64,000 nucleotides of DNA from JBDFMH01 sp047238125. Its GTDB lineage: Bacteria > Pseudomonadota > Alphaproteobacteria > Sphingomonadales > Sphingomonadaceae. Below the pieces are notes generated by a model. That model saw only the letters and a program-made list of their open reading frames with translations. It searched no databases and had not been told where the DNA came from. Positions within the stretch are counted from its first letter, which is position 1. The number at the start of each line of letters is the position of its first letter. A program made the position numbers and the translations under genes. The stretch lies in assembly GCF_047238125.1 (NCBI RefSeq), contig NZ_JBDFMH010000001.1, positions 1,922,001 through 1,986,000 on the forward strand, in the 5' to 3' direction. This document shows, piece by piece, positions 1-8,317 of the stretch.

Positions 1-2516
1 GCGGCTTCGGCTGCACGCGCGGCATCGGCGGCGGCGGCGGCATCGCGGGCGTCGTTCTCGATCCCCGCAATTTCCTCCGCCAGCCGGTCGGGGCGTCCGG
101 CCAGAAGCGCGGCTTCCGCATCGATCGCAGCCGCCCGCCGCGCCATCTCCTCAATCCGGCGAGCGGCATCGCCGGCACGCGTGCGCCAGCTTCTCGCCTC
201 CCCGCGCGCTGCCTCGCTGCGCTGGCGGTCCGTGGCGGTCCGCTGGGCGATGGCAGCGGCGGACGCACGCAATTCGGCCAGGATCGCACGCGCCGCCGCG
301 CTGTCGGCGCGCAGCCGTTCGGCCTGTTGCGCGGCGGCCACGCCATCCTGCAGGCCGGCCAACGCATCGACCGCGGCCTGCACGGCAAGCTCGGCCTCTT
401 CGCGCTCGCTGCCGGCGCGCATGCGACGCTCTGCGATCGCCGTCTGGCGGGCGGCCAGCGCCTCGATCGCGACTGCCGCCTGATCCTCGTCGCGCCGCGC
501 CTGGCGCAACGCGGCCTCCGCATTCGCGGCATCCCGGCGGCTTGCCTCGATCGCGGCGCGCGATGCTGCCGCCGCTGCCGCCGCTGCGTCATGGCGTGCC
601 GATTCACTGTCCACCCCGGCCTGCGCCGCGGGCAAGGCCGCCTGCAGTTCCGCCAGGCGATTGGCGCGGATCAGCCGCTCGGCCGCCGCCGCCCCGGGGT
701 CGCGCGCGACGAACCCATCCCAACGCCGCATCGATCCGGCGCGCGTCACCAGCCGCTGGCCGACAGCGAGCGGGATCCGGCCATCGTCGGCATCGACCAC
801 CCCGATCTGCGCAAGCCGCCGTGCCAGTTCGGCAGGCGCACGGACATGATCGGCCAGGCGCGAGACTCCTGCGGGCAGTGCCGGATCGGCCGGGCCTGAC
901 TGCGCGCCGGTCCAGCCGCGCGCACCCTCGCCGCCGATCGGCGCATCCAGATCATCGCTCAGCGCGGCTGCCAGCGCGCGCTCATAGCCGGGATCGGGCC
1001 GCACCCGCGCCAGCACGCGATCGCCCCCGCCCTGATCGAGCGCGCGGACCAGCGCCCGCGCCTCACCGTCCAGCGCGGCCAGCGTGGCGCGTGCGCGCGC
1101 CAGTGCCTCGCCCGCCGCCGCGCGATCGGCGGCTGCAAGCTCGCTCACGCGTTCCGCCTCGCGCCGCACATCGTTCGCCCGATCCAGCGCCGCCAGCGCC
1201 GCATCGCGCGCGGCGATCGCGGCATCGCGACGATCTGCGATCGGCGCGACGTCGCCCAATGAGGCGGCTTCGGCCGCGATCCGCGCCATATCGGCCTCGG
1301 CCCGGGCCAGACGCTGGCGTGCGCCGGCAAGTGCTGCCTCCGCCACGCGGCGCTCGGCCTGTTCTGCCGCAACCTGCGCCATCGCCTGGCTCAGTGCCAG
1401 TTCGGCATCGCGACTGGCGAGTTCGGCTGCGGCCAGCGCCTTGCCCTGCCCGTCCCGCTCGATTTCCAGTGCGGAGAGCCCCTTCGCAAGCGCCTTGTCC
1501 TCGTCACTCAGTCGCGCGATGGCTGCGGCGGCATCAATTGCGAGCACATCCTCTCGCCCGCGATCGACCGCGATCGTCTCGCGTGTCCGGTCGAGCTCGC
1601 CGATCCGGCGCACGGCCTGGACATGATCCGCCTGCAATGTGCCCAGCCGCTGCGCCAACGATGCGGCCTGCTCGCGCCGCGCCTGCGCCACCGAGCGCGC
1701 ATCGGCCCGCGCGCGCGTCGCCGCGCCCTGATGCGCCGCCGCCGCCCGCTGCGCCTCGGCCGCCGCCGCTACCGCCGCCTCGGCCACAGCCGCCTCCGCC
1801 CGCGCGGCATCGGCGGCGGCGGCAGCATCGCGCCAGCGCGCCCAGATCAGCCGCGCCTCGGCCAGTCGGATCGCGTCGCTCAGCGCGCGATAGCGTTCCG
1901 CCGCGCGCGCCTGTCGCCGCAGTTGCCCGGCCCGCGCGGACATCTCAGCGATCGTCTCGTCGAGCCGGACGAGGTTGGTCTCGGTCGCACGCAGCTTCTG
2001 CTCGGCATCCTTGCGGCGAACATGCAGCCCGGCGATGCCGGCCGCTTCCTCCAGCATCTCGCGGCGCTGGGCGGGCCGGGCGGCGATGATCGCACCGATC
2101 CGCCCCTGGCTGACCAGCGCAGGGCTGTGCGCGCCGGTCGCGGCATCGGCGAACAGCAGCGCGACATCCTTCTGGCGCACGTCGCGGCCATTGATTCGAT
2201 AGGCCGATCCCGCGCCGCGCTCGATCCGGCGGACGACCTCGATCTCCTCGCCCAGCGCCGCATCGGTACGGATCAGCACTTCGGCGACGTCGCGCGCCGG
2301 CCGGGTGGCGGTGCCCGCGAAGATCACGTCCTCCATGCCGCCGCCGCGCAGCGACTTGGGGCTCGATTCGCCCATCACCCAGCGGATCGCTTCCAGCAGG
2401 TTCGATTTGCCACAGCCGTTGGGGCCGACGATCCCCGTCAGCCCAGGCTCGATCGCAAGTTCCGCCGGTTCGACGAAGCTCTTGAATCCCGACAATCTCA
2501 GCCGGCGGATGCGCAT
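1..2516 (-). CDS. smc: Chromosome segregation ATPase Smc (N-terminal 838 residues; cut by window start)
   Basis: Smc dimers form a ring around DNA and organise and segregate the chromosome with ScpA and ScpB. The ATG at 2516 opens a protein starting MRIRRLRLSGFKSF. The Walker A motif GPNGCGKS is at residues 31-38. A long Ala/Arg/Glu-rich coiled coil follows. A globular hinge-like stretch, with the typical GYERALAAAL motif, lies at about residues 495-620, and the returning coiled coil then runs off the window. The signature motif, Walker B and the C-terminal head are outside, so completeness cannot be judged; the family is usually about 1150 residues. It is the last visible gene of a minus-strand set (DUF721, two DsbA-like genes, smc) and starts 28 nt after the preceding stop. 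Confidence 0.95.
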   Translation of the reverse strand, partial: MRIRRLRLSGFKSFVEPAELAIEPGLTGIVGPNGCGKSNLLEAIRWVMGESSPKSLRGGGMEDVIFAGTATRPARDVAEVLIRTDAALGEEIEVVRRIERGAGSAYRINGRDVRQKDVALLFADAATGAHSPALVSQGRIGAIIAARPAQRREMLEEAAGIAGLHVRRKDAEQKLRATETNLVRLDETIAEMSARAGQLRRQARAAERYRALSDAIRLAEARLIWARWRDAAAAADAARAEAAVAEAAVAAAAEAQRAAAAHQGAATRARADARSVAQARREQAASLAQRLGTLQADHVQAVRRIGELDRTRETIAVDRGREDVLAIDAAAAIARLSDEDKALAKGLSALEIERDGQGKALAAAELASRDAELALSQAMAQVAAEQAERRVAEAALAGARQRLARAEADMARIAAEAASLGDVAPIADRRDAAIAARDAALAALDRANDVRREAERVSELAAADRAAAGEALARARATLAALDGEARALVRALDQGGGDRVLARVRPDPGYERALAAALSDDLDAPIGGEGARGWTGAQSGPADPALPAGVSRLADHVRAPAELARRLAQIGVVDADDGRIPLAVGQRLVTRAGSMRRWDGFVARDPGAAAAERLIRANRLAELQAALPAAQAGVDSESARHDAAAAAAAASRAAIEASRRDAANAEAALRQARRDEDQAAVAIEALAARQTAIAERRMRAGSEREEAELAVQAAVDALAGLQDGVAAAQQAERLRADSAAARAILAELRASAAAIAQRTATDRQRSEAARGEARSWRTRAGDAARRIEEMARRAAAIDAEAALLAGRPDRLAEEIAGIENDARDAAAAADAARAAEA

Positions 2517-2544
2517 GTGCGGCGGCCCGCCCCGGCGCGTGCGA

Positions 2545-3285
2545 TCAGCCGATCGCGGCGCGCAGTTTCGGCTCCAGCGTCTTCCAGTCTGCCGTGTCGG
2601 GCACGGTGTTGCCGTTGATCAGGAAGGTCGGCGTGCCGGTCAGACCGTGTTGCTCGGTGGCGACGTTGCGCATCTGGTTCAGCTTTTCGGCGGCGGCGGT
2701 ATCGGCCAGGCAGGCCTGCGCCTTGGCGGCGGGCAGCCCGCGCACGCGCATGAACTGGTCCAGCCCGGCCAGCCGAGCGATCTCGGCGCCCGCCTGCGCA
2801 GGGCTCATCGCCTGCAGCGCCTGCTGTTCGGCCTGCGTCGCCTGCTGCAGCTTCGCCATCCAGTTCGGTTGATCGGCAAAGATCTGGTCGGCCAGCTTGA
2901 AATAAGGCGCCGGCCCCTGGCACTGCGCCAGCAGCGCGATCGGCACGTCGATCGCGCTCAGCAGGAAGGGGCGGAATTCCCAGCTGACCAACCCCTTGGA
3001 GACATAGTCGGACTTGAGCTTGGGCACGCCGACTTCGGAGAATTCGGCGCAGTGCGAACAGCTGAACGCGCCATATTCCACCAGCTTCACCGGTGCGTTC
3101 GGATTGCCCATGAGGAAGCCGCCGTCGGGCGTCGCGACCACGGTCTCGGTCCAGTCGCCACCGGCCGGCGCGGCGATCGGCGTCGCGGTGACGGGAGCGG
3201 AGACATTGCCGGCTTCGTCCTTCGATCCGCAGGCGGTCAGCGCCAGCGTCGCGGCGGTCAGGGCAAGCAATGAACGCATCTTCAT
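2545..3285 (-). CDS. DsbA-family thiol:disulfide oxidoreductase, lipoprotein
   Basis: A 246-residue thioredoxin-fold protein of the DsbA/Thioredoxin_4 group, which oxidises or isomerises cysteines of exported proteins. It has a lipoprotein signal with lipobox LTAC (Cys19), so it is probably membrane-tethered on the periplasmic side. The active site is C76-S-H-C79, and GTPTFLING late in the protein provides the cis-proline loop. A second, related gene lies 27 nt upstream and shares the CSHC site and overall layout, so the two look like a tandem duplication. The client proteins cannot be told from the sequence; DsbA-like oxidant or DsbC/DsbG-like roles are both possible. Confidence 0.9.
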   Translation of the reverse strand: MKMRSLLALTAATLALTACGSKDEAGNVSAPVTATPIAAPAGGDWTETVVATPDGGFLMGNPNAPVKLVEYGAFSCSHCAEFSEVGVPKLKSDYVSKGLVSWEFRPFLLSAIDVPIALLAQCQGPAPYFKLADQIFADQPNWMAKLQQATQAEQQALQAMSPAQAGAEIARLAGLDQFMRVRGLPAAKAQACLADTAAAEKLNQMRNVATEQHGLTGTPTFLINGNTVPDTADWKTLEPKLRAAIG

Positions 3286-3312
3286 GATGATACCTCTGTC
3301 AACGAAATGGGG

Positions 3313-4014
3313 TCAGCGCAGCGCAGCCTTCAGCTGCGGCTCCAGCGCGGTCCAGTCGAACGCGCCCTCGGCAGTCTTGCCGTTGATCAGGAAGGCTGGC
3401 GTGCCCTGCAGCTTGCGAACCTTCCAGGCATCGTCGGTCATTGCCGAAAGCCGGTCGATCTCGGCCTTGTTGGTCAGGCAGGCCTGCACGCGGGCCGCCG
3501 GCATGCCGCGCGCACGCATCAGCGCATCGAGCCCGGCCGCGCTGGCGAATGCGGTCGTGAAGTTGCCGATCGTCTCAGGTGTGGGGCGGCCCGACGGCGG
3601 GGCGGCTTCAGATGCGCGCTTCAGCCAGTCGCCCTGCCGGGCGAAGATCGCGTCTGCGGTCGGGAAGTAGCGCGGGCCCCCGTCGCACCGCGCCAGCAGC
3701 GATGCAGACAGGTCGTATCCGTCACGGACCGCATGGCGCACCTCCAGGCTCACCATCCCCTTGGCGATATAGTCGCGCTTCAGCGCGGGCAGCCCGGTTT
3801 CCGCGAAATGCGCGCAGTGCGAGCACGTGAGCGACAAATATTCGACAAGCTTCACCCGCGCCTGCGGATTGCCCATTACGAACGCGCCGGCTGGGGTGCG
3901 CGTCACCGTGCGCGTCCAGTCGCGCGGCGCTTGCGCGACCACGGCGGGCGGGGCGATTGCGAGCGGCACTGCCGCCAGCGCTGCCGCCCATAGGATGAGA
4001 CGCCGGGCTTTCAT
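3313..4014 (-). CDS. DsbA-family thiol:disulfide oxidoreductase, exported
   Basis: A 233-residue paralogue of the next gene. It starts with an Ala-rich signal peptide (about residues 1-28) but has no lipobox cysteine, so it is probably soluble in the periplasm while its neighbour is lipid-anchored. The active site is C64-S-H-C67, and the cis-Pro loop GTPAFLING is near the end. Its ATG overlaps the stop of the DUF721 gene by four bases, which suggests translational coupling. Sharing CSHC with its neighbour supports a duplication with different localisation; which of the two is the main oxidant cannot be decided here. Confidence 0.9.
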   Translation of the reverse strand: MKARRLILWAAALAAVPLAIAPPAVVAQAPRDWTRTVTRTPAGAFVMGNPQARVKLVEYLSLTCSHCAHFAETGLPALKRDYIAKGMVSLEVRHAVRDGYDLSASLLARCDGGPRYFPTADAIFARQGDWLKRASEAAPPSGRPTPETIGNFTTAFASAAGLDALMRARGMPAARVQACLTNKAEIDRLSAMTDDAWKVRKLQGTPAFLINGKTAEGAFDWTALEPQLKAALR

Positions 4015-4562
4015 CGACGTTGGTCCGCCTTTCCGATCAGGGGGATACTGGCCATCGCGGGGCTTGCCGCGGTCAGCGCGCTCGCCAGCCCTTCCAGGCA
4101 GGCGCGCAGTTCGGGATCACCGACCGTGCGCAACGAATCGCCGAGCTCGGCCGGGATCGGACGCAGCGACGGTGGCGCGCGGCGCGCGCGCGGCGGGGCC
4201 GATGCCGCCGCCTGGCGGAGCACGACCCGCGCGACCGCCTGGTATCCAAAAAAGCGGTTCACCCGCTCCACGATCGTCGGCGCGACATGCTGGATCATCA
4301 CTGCATGCGCGCCTTCCACAGTCAGCGTCAGCACGCCTTCCTCGCGGCGGCCATGCGGGAACCGGATCGATTCGGGGGTGGATGCCGTCGCGAACTTCTC
4401 ACCCACGATCTCGGGCCATCGGCTCACGACGGAAGACTGGACGAAACCGAACCGCCTGAAGGCCGCGCCGCCGATCGCGGGCAGCATCTCGGCCACCGCG
4501 CGCGCACGGTTGCTGCGCTCGGGCGGTCGATCAGCGGCGGGGGCGGAGTTGCGCTTCGTCAT
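4011..4562 (-). CDS. DUF721 / DciA-like protein
   Basis: A 183-residue protein with a DUF721 domain at about residues 20-115 (SVVSRWPEIVGEKFA, then the LTLTVEGAHAVMIQHVAP strand). In many bacteria that lack DnaC, DciA of this family loads or helps the replicative helicase DnaB; assigning that role here is inference from the family. The C-terminal third is Arg/Ala/Pro-rich and poorly conserved. It is the first gene of the minus-strand set running to smc. Only 27 nt separate its ATG from the divergent mutY start, so promoters for both genes must overlap coding sequence. Confidence 0.85.
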   Translation of the reverse strand: MTKRNSAPAADRPPERSNRARAVAEMLPAIGGAAFRRFGFVQSSVVSRWPEIVGEKFATASTPESIRFPHGRREEGVLTLTVEGAHAVMIQHVAPTIVERVNRFFGYQAVARVVLRQAAASAPPRARRAPPSLRPIPAELGDSLRTVGDPELRACLEGLASALTAASPAMASIPLIGKADQRR

Positions 4563-4589
4563 TGCCGGCCCTCATGGCATAGCCGCCCC

Positions 4590-5678
4590 ATGTTCGTCGA
4601 TGCCGCTCGCGCGCTTCTCGATTGGTATGACGCGCATGCCCGCCGGCTGCCGTGGCGCGCGCCACCCGGCAGCGCCGCGCCCCATCCCTACCGTGTATGG
4701 CTTTCGGAAGTGATGCTGCAGCAGACGACCGTCGCGGCGGTCGCGCCCTATTTCCATGCCTTCACGACCCGCTGGCCGACGGTGCAGGCGCTTGCGGCCG
4801 CGCCCGATGCCGATGTCATGGCCGCCTGGGCGGGGCTTGGCTATTACGCCCGCGCCCGCAACCTGCTGGCCTGCGCCCGCACCGTCACTGCGGACCATGG
4901 CGGCCTGTTTCCGCCTGACGAGGCGGCCCTGCGCACATTGCCGGGCATCGGCGCCTATACCGGGGCGGCGATCGCCGCGATCGCGTTCGACCGCCCGGCG
5001 ACGGTGGTGGATGGTAATGTCGAGCGTGTCATCGCCCGGCTGTTCGCGGTGGCAGAGCCGTTGCCCGCCGCCAAGCGCCGCCTCCACGCGCTGACAGCCA
5101 CGTTGGTGCCGACCGATCGGCCCGGCGATTTCGCGCAGGCGATGATGGATCTCGGCGCCACGATCTGCACGCCGCGCAACCCGGCCTGCGCGATCTGCCC
5201 GCTCCGCGACCGCTGCGCCGCCTTTGCCGCGGGGCAGCCCGATGCCTATCCGGTCAAGCTGCCCAAGGCGGCGCGGCCCGAGCGATGCGGCACCGCGTTC
5301 TGGCTCCAGCGGGACGGCCAAGTCCTGCTCGTCACCCGCCCCGCGAACGGGCTGCTCGGCGGCATGCGGGGCTTGCCGACCGGGCCGTGGGCGCCGGCCG
5401 ATCCACTGATCGAAGGCGCGCCAGCGGCGGCGGCCTGGCGCATTGCACCGGACCGGGTCGTCCATGTCTTCACCCATTTCCGGCTCACGCTGGCCGTGGC
5501 GATCGGCGATGCCCAGCCGGGCGAACGACTGCCGCCCCAGGGCCTGTGGTGGCCACGTGACAAAATCGCGGACGCCGGGCTGCCGACGCTGTTCGCCAAG
5601 GCGGCCGCCGTCGCGCTATCCGCTGTGGGCGAATCGCAGCGAAAGGGGATGCATGACGATCTACTCGCCGGGAGCTGA
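4590..5678 (+). CDS. mutY: A/G-specific adenine glycosylase MutY
   Basis: Removes adenine mispaired with 8-oxoguanine or guanine, preventing G-to-T changes. The 362-residue protein has the catalytic Glu40 in WLSEVMLQQT, the helix-hairpin-helix LPGIGAYTGAAI (about 117-128), catalytic Asp141 in VVDGNVERV, and the 4Fe-4S ligands Cys193, Cys200, Cys203 and Cys209 (C-X6-C-X2-C-X5-C). A Nudix-like 8-oxoG recognition domain fills the C-terminal third. The frame is open further upstream, over the divergent DUF721 gene. I chose the ATG at 4590 because the protein then begins at the usual family N-terminus. Its end overlaps nudC by 26 nt. Confidence 0.95.
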   Translation: MFVDAARALLDWYDAHARRLPWRAPPGSAAPHPYRVWLSEVMLQQTTVAAVAPYFHAFTTRWPTVQALAAAPDADVMAAWAGLGYYARARNLLACARTVTADHGGLFPPDEAALRTLPGIGAYTGAAIAAIAFDRPATVVDGNVERVIARLFAVAEPLPAAKRRLHALTATLVPTDRPGDFAQAMMDLGATICTPRNPACAICPLRDRCAAFAAGQPDAYPVKLPKAARPERCGTAFWLQRDGQVLLVTRPANGLLGGMRGLPTGPWAPADPLIEGAPAAAAWRIAPDRVVHVFTHFRLTLAVAIGDAQPGERLPPQGLWWPRDKIADAGLPTLFAKAAAVALSAVGESQRKGMHDDLLAGS

Positions 5679-6546
5679 GCCCGGCTTCACCGGATCGCCG
5701 CTCGACCGCGCCGATCACCTGCGCGGCGATCCGGCTGCGATCGCCCGGCTCCGGTCCGATCCCGCGGCACGGCTGATCCGGCTCGAAGCGCTGGATCCGG
5801 TGCTGGACGGCAAGGGTCGGCTGGTGTGGGACGGCATCGACCAGGCCGCCGCCGATGCCGAACTGGCGCTGCTGGGCCTGATCGATGGTGCGCCGATGTT
5901 CGCGGCGCTGGTCGAGGCGCCGAACGGTGCCCGCCGGTCGCCCGCGATCATGGGTCTGATGGCAGCGATGGCCCCGGCCGAGGCATCGACCTATGCCGCC
6001 GCGCGCAGCCTGGTCGACTGGCACGCGCGCCATCGTTTCTGCGCGGTTTGCGGTCACGAAACGACGCCGGCCCGCGCCGGCTGGGCGCGCAATTGCGGCC
6101 ATTGCGGCGCCGAGCATTATCCCCGCACCGATCCGGTCGTCATCATGCTGGCCGAACAGGGCGGCCGGGCGCTGGTCGGCCGCGGCCATCATTTCCCGCC
6201 CCGCTTCTATTCGGCGTTGGCCGGCTTCGTCGAAGTCGGCGAATCGATGGAGGAGGCGGTCGCGCGCGAGCTTTTCGAGGAAGGCGGCGTCCGCGCTACG
6301 CGGGTCCGCTATCTCAGCAGCCAGCCCTGGCCTTTCGCCTCCTCGCTGATGATGGCCTGCACCGCCGATGTCGCCGACGATGCCCTGTTGCTCGACGCCA
6401 ACGAACTGGCCGATGCCATGTGGGTCACGCGTGCCGAGGTGCAGGCCGCGCTGGCGGGCGACCCGGCCGCTCGCTTCCTGGCTCCGCCGCCTTATGCGAT
6501 CGCGCACACGCTGCTGCGCTGGTGGGCGGAACGAACGTCAGAGTAA
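5653..6546 (+). CDS. nudC: NAD(+) diphosphatase NudC
   Basis: A Nudix enzyme that splits NADH/NAD+ to NMN and AMP; family members also remove NAD caps from RNA 5' ends. The 297 residues contain a Cys4 zinc site (Cys130, Cys133, Cys148, Cys151), a perfect Nudix box at 191-213 (G-x5-E-x7-R-E-L-x-E-E-x-G) and the NudC-specific SQPWPF motif at 223-228. The start at 5653 lies inside the end of mutY and is preceded by GAAAGGGG at a workable distance, so the two genes are probably co-translated. The 3' end overlaps the convergent pheA by nine bases. Confidence 0.95.
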   Translation: MTIYSPGAEPGFTGSPLDRADHLRGDPAAIARLRSDPAARLIRLEALDPVLDGKGRLVWDGIDQAAADAELALLGLIDGAPMFAALVEAPNGARRSPAIMGLMAAMAPAEASTYAAARSLVDWHARHRFCAVCGHETTPARAGWARNCGHCGAEHYPRTDPVVIMLAEQGGRALVGRGHHFPPRFYSALAGFVEVGESMEEAVARELFEEGGVRATRVRYLSSQPWPFASSLMMACTADVADDALLLDANELADAMWVTRAEVQAALAGDPAARFLAPPPYAIAHTLLRWWAERTSE

Positions 6547-7437
6547 TTCGCGCGCCCGCGCCTGCGGGTAGACGCCCAGCACGCGCACCCATTTCGTATG
6601 GAAGGCCAGTTCCTCGAGCGCGCGGCCGACCGTGACGTCGTCTGGATGCCCCTCGATATCGGCGAAGAACTCGGTCGCCGCAAAGCTGCCGCCGCGCTGA
6701 TAGCTTTCGAGCTTGGTCATGTTGACGCCGTTCGTGGCGAAGCCGCCGAGCGCCTTGTACAGCGCGGCGGGCACATTCTTCACCTCGAAGATGAAGGTCG
6801 TCATCATCGTGCGGTTGGCGGGTTGGATGTCCGGCGCGGCCTGCGCCAGCACCACGAACCGGGTCATGTTGTGCTCGGCATCCTCCAGCCCGGTTTCCAG
6901 CACCTGCAGCCCATAGAGATCGGCCGCGATCCGCGGCGCGATCGCGGCATAGCCAGGCACGCCCAGTTCGGAGATCCGCGCGGCCGCACCTGCGGTATCG
7001 GGATAGGCCACCGGCTTGATGCCCTTGGCGCGCAGCCAGTTGCGGCACTGGCCGAGCGCCTGGGGATGGCTCATCGCCTCGCTGATCCGGGCATGCACGT
7101 CCAGCCCCATCAGGCAGTAGCGGATCGGCATGAAATGCTCGCCTGTGATGACGAGGCCGCTTTCGGGCAGCAGGAAATGGATGTCCGCCACCCGGCCATG
7201 CAGTGAATTCTCGATCGGGATCAGCGCGCAATCGGCGCGGCCGTCGCGCACCGCATCGATCGCGTCCTCGAACGAGAAGCAGGGCAGCGGCAGCGCGTCT
7301 GGAAAGGCTTCCGATACCGCGATCTGCGAATTCGCACCCGGCGCACCCTGGAATGCCACCGCGCGTTCAGGTTCGGCGGCGGCGGCCTCGGTCATCGCGG
7401 CGACCAGCGCACGGGCGGGGGCGGGGTAGCTTTCCAT
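6538..7437 (-). CDS. pheA: Prephenate dehydratase
   Basis: Converts prephenate to phenylpyruvate in phenylalanine synthesis. This is a 299-residue stand-alone enzyme with no chorismate mutase domain. The catalytic TRF motif is at residues 192-194 (HNMTRFVVL). A C-terminal ACT domain (about 211-290) for phenylalanine feedback carries VNMTKLESYQ where the E. coli form has ESRP. The open frame extends far upstream across the divergent cytochrome gene. The ATG at 7437 gives a normal family N-terminus before the AVAFQGAPGANS substrate-binding strand. Confidence 0.94.
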   Translation of the reverse strand: MESYPAPARALVAAMTEAAAAEPERAVAFQGAPGANSQIAVSEAFPDALPLPCFSFEDAIDAVRDGRADCALIPIENSLHGRVADIHFLLPESGLVITGEHFMPIRYCLMGLDVHARISEAMSHPQALGQCRNWLRAKGIKPVAYPDTAGAAARISELGVPGYAAIAPRIAADLYGLQVLETGLEDAEHNMTRFVVLAQAAPDIQPANRTMMTTFIFEVKNVPAALYKALGGFATNGVNMTKLESYQRGGSFAATEFFADIEGHPDDVTVGRALEELAFHTKWVRVLGVYPQARARELL

Positions 7438-7482
7438 GGCGCGCGGGTGCTTAGGGTGCGCGAGGGGCGGCGGCAACCCGGC

Positions 7483-7511
7483 TTGCGATCGGGTCGCTTC
7501 GCCCATAAAGG
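7483..7511 (+). promoter_or_regulatory. Possible sigma70-type promoter for the cytochrome c gene
   Basis: In the 126-nt divergent gap between pheA and the cytochrome gene, TTGCGA (7483-7488) is followed after 17 nt by TAAAGG (7506-7511). Spacing and the -35-like element fit a housekeeping promoter; the -10 is weak. This is a pattern match only. Confidence 0.25.
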
Positions 7512-7563
7512 GGGCCCGTCCGCGCCGGCCGCGGTCAAATTCACGCTGGAGCAGACGACAGGC

Positions 7564-8277
7564 ATGGACGATCGCGCGAACATGATTGCCGGGTGGGCAC
7601 TGGCCGGTGGCATTGCCGCTCTCGGCCTTTCGATCCTGACCGGCGAATATTTCCATGCCGAACGGCCCGAGAAGATGGGCTATGTCGTCGAAGGCGTCGA
7701 GGCAGAGGCCGGCGAAGGCGGCGCGGCCGCCGAACAGCCGATCGAGACCTATCTGGCCAGCGCCACCCCGGCGCAGGGCGAGGCCGTTTTCAAGAAGTGC
7801 GCCGCCTGCCACAACGCCAATTCGGGCGGCGCCAACGGCGTCGGGCCCAACCTGTACCATGTGTTCGGAGAGCCGGTGGGCAAGGGCAAAGGCTTTGCAT
7901 TCTCCGAGGCGCTGGCCGGCAAGGGCGGCACCTGGAACTGGCAGAATATGAGCGAGTGGTTGAAGAGCCCCAAGGCATTCGCCCCCGGCACGAAGATGAC
8001 GTTCGCGGGCCTGTCCAAGCCTGAGGATCGCGCCGCCGTGATGCTCTATCTGAACCAGCAGAGCCCTGCGCCGCTGCCGATCCCGGCCGCGCCCGCCGCC
8101 GCCGCCCCGGCCGCGGACGGCGCAACGCCCGCCGCCGATGCCGCTGCCGGCAGCACGCCCGAAGGCGGCAACAGCACGGTGCAGACCGAAGCGCAGGCCG
8201 CAAAATCGCCGGAAGGCAATATCGCCGGCGAAGGCGCCCCGGCGACCTCCGGCACCGCTGCACAAGAAAAGAACTGA
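7564..8277 (+). CDS. Membrane-anchored c-type cytochrome (CycM/c552-like)
   Basis: A 237-residue protein with an N-terminal hydrophobic anchor (about residues 7-26). The class I cytochrome c domain carries the haem site C79-A-A-C-H83 and the sixth ligand Met145 in PGTKMTFAG. The last 65 residues are a low-complexity Ala/Pro/Gly tail. Membrane-bound cytochromes of this type pass electrons from the bc1 complex to the terminal oxidase; that role is inferred. The start at 7564 has GGAGCAG upstream. The neighbouring pheA gene is divergent. Confidence 0.88.
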   Translation: MDDRANMIAGWALAGGIAALGLSILTGEYFHAERPEKMGYVVEGVEAEAGEGGAAAEQPIETYLASATPAQGEAVFKKCAACHNANSGGANGVGPNLYHVFGEPVGKGKGFAFSEALAGKGGTWNWQNMSEWLKSPKAFAPGTKMTFAGLSKPEDRAAVMLYLNQQSPAPLPIPAAPAAAAPAADGATPAADAAAGSTPEGGNSTVQTEAQAAKSPEGNIAGEGAPATSGTAAQEKN

Positions 8278-8281
8278 CCGC

Positions 8282-8303
8282 GCCGCTCCCGATCGGGAGC
8301 GGC
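8282..8303. terminator. Perfect hairpin between convergent genes
   Basis: GCCGCTCCC-GATC-GGGAGCGGC is a perfect 22-bp palindrome starting five bases after the cytochrome stop and before the end of the convergent LOG-like gene. Folded as RNA it gives a 9-bp GC-rich stem with a four-base loop on either strand. It has no T run, so it may be a weak or processing hairpin for both transcripts rather than a classical terminator. Confidence 0.5.
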
Positions 8304-8317
8304 CGTCAGCCGAGCGA

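Noticed and set aside
542..2089. Plus-strand frame of 515 codons, very rich in Arg and Pro
   Set aside because: Antisense to the smc coiled coil, which is supported by a Walker A motif and hinge; composition is that of a shadow frame.
5485..6507. Minus-strand frame of 340 codons opposite mutY and nudC
   Set aside because: Both plus-strand genes have complete catalytic motifs; the antisense product has no recognisable feature.
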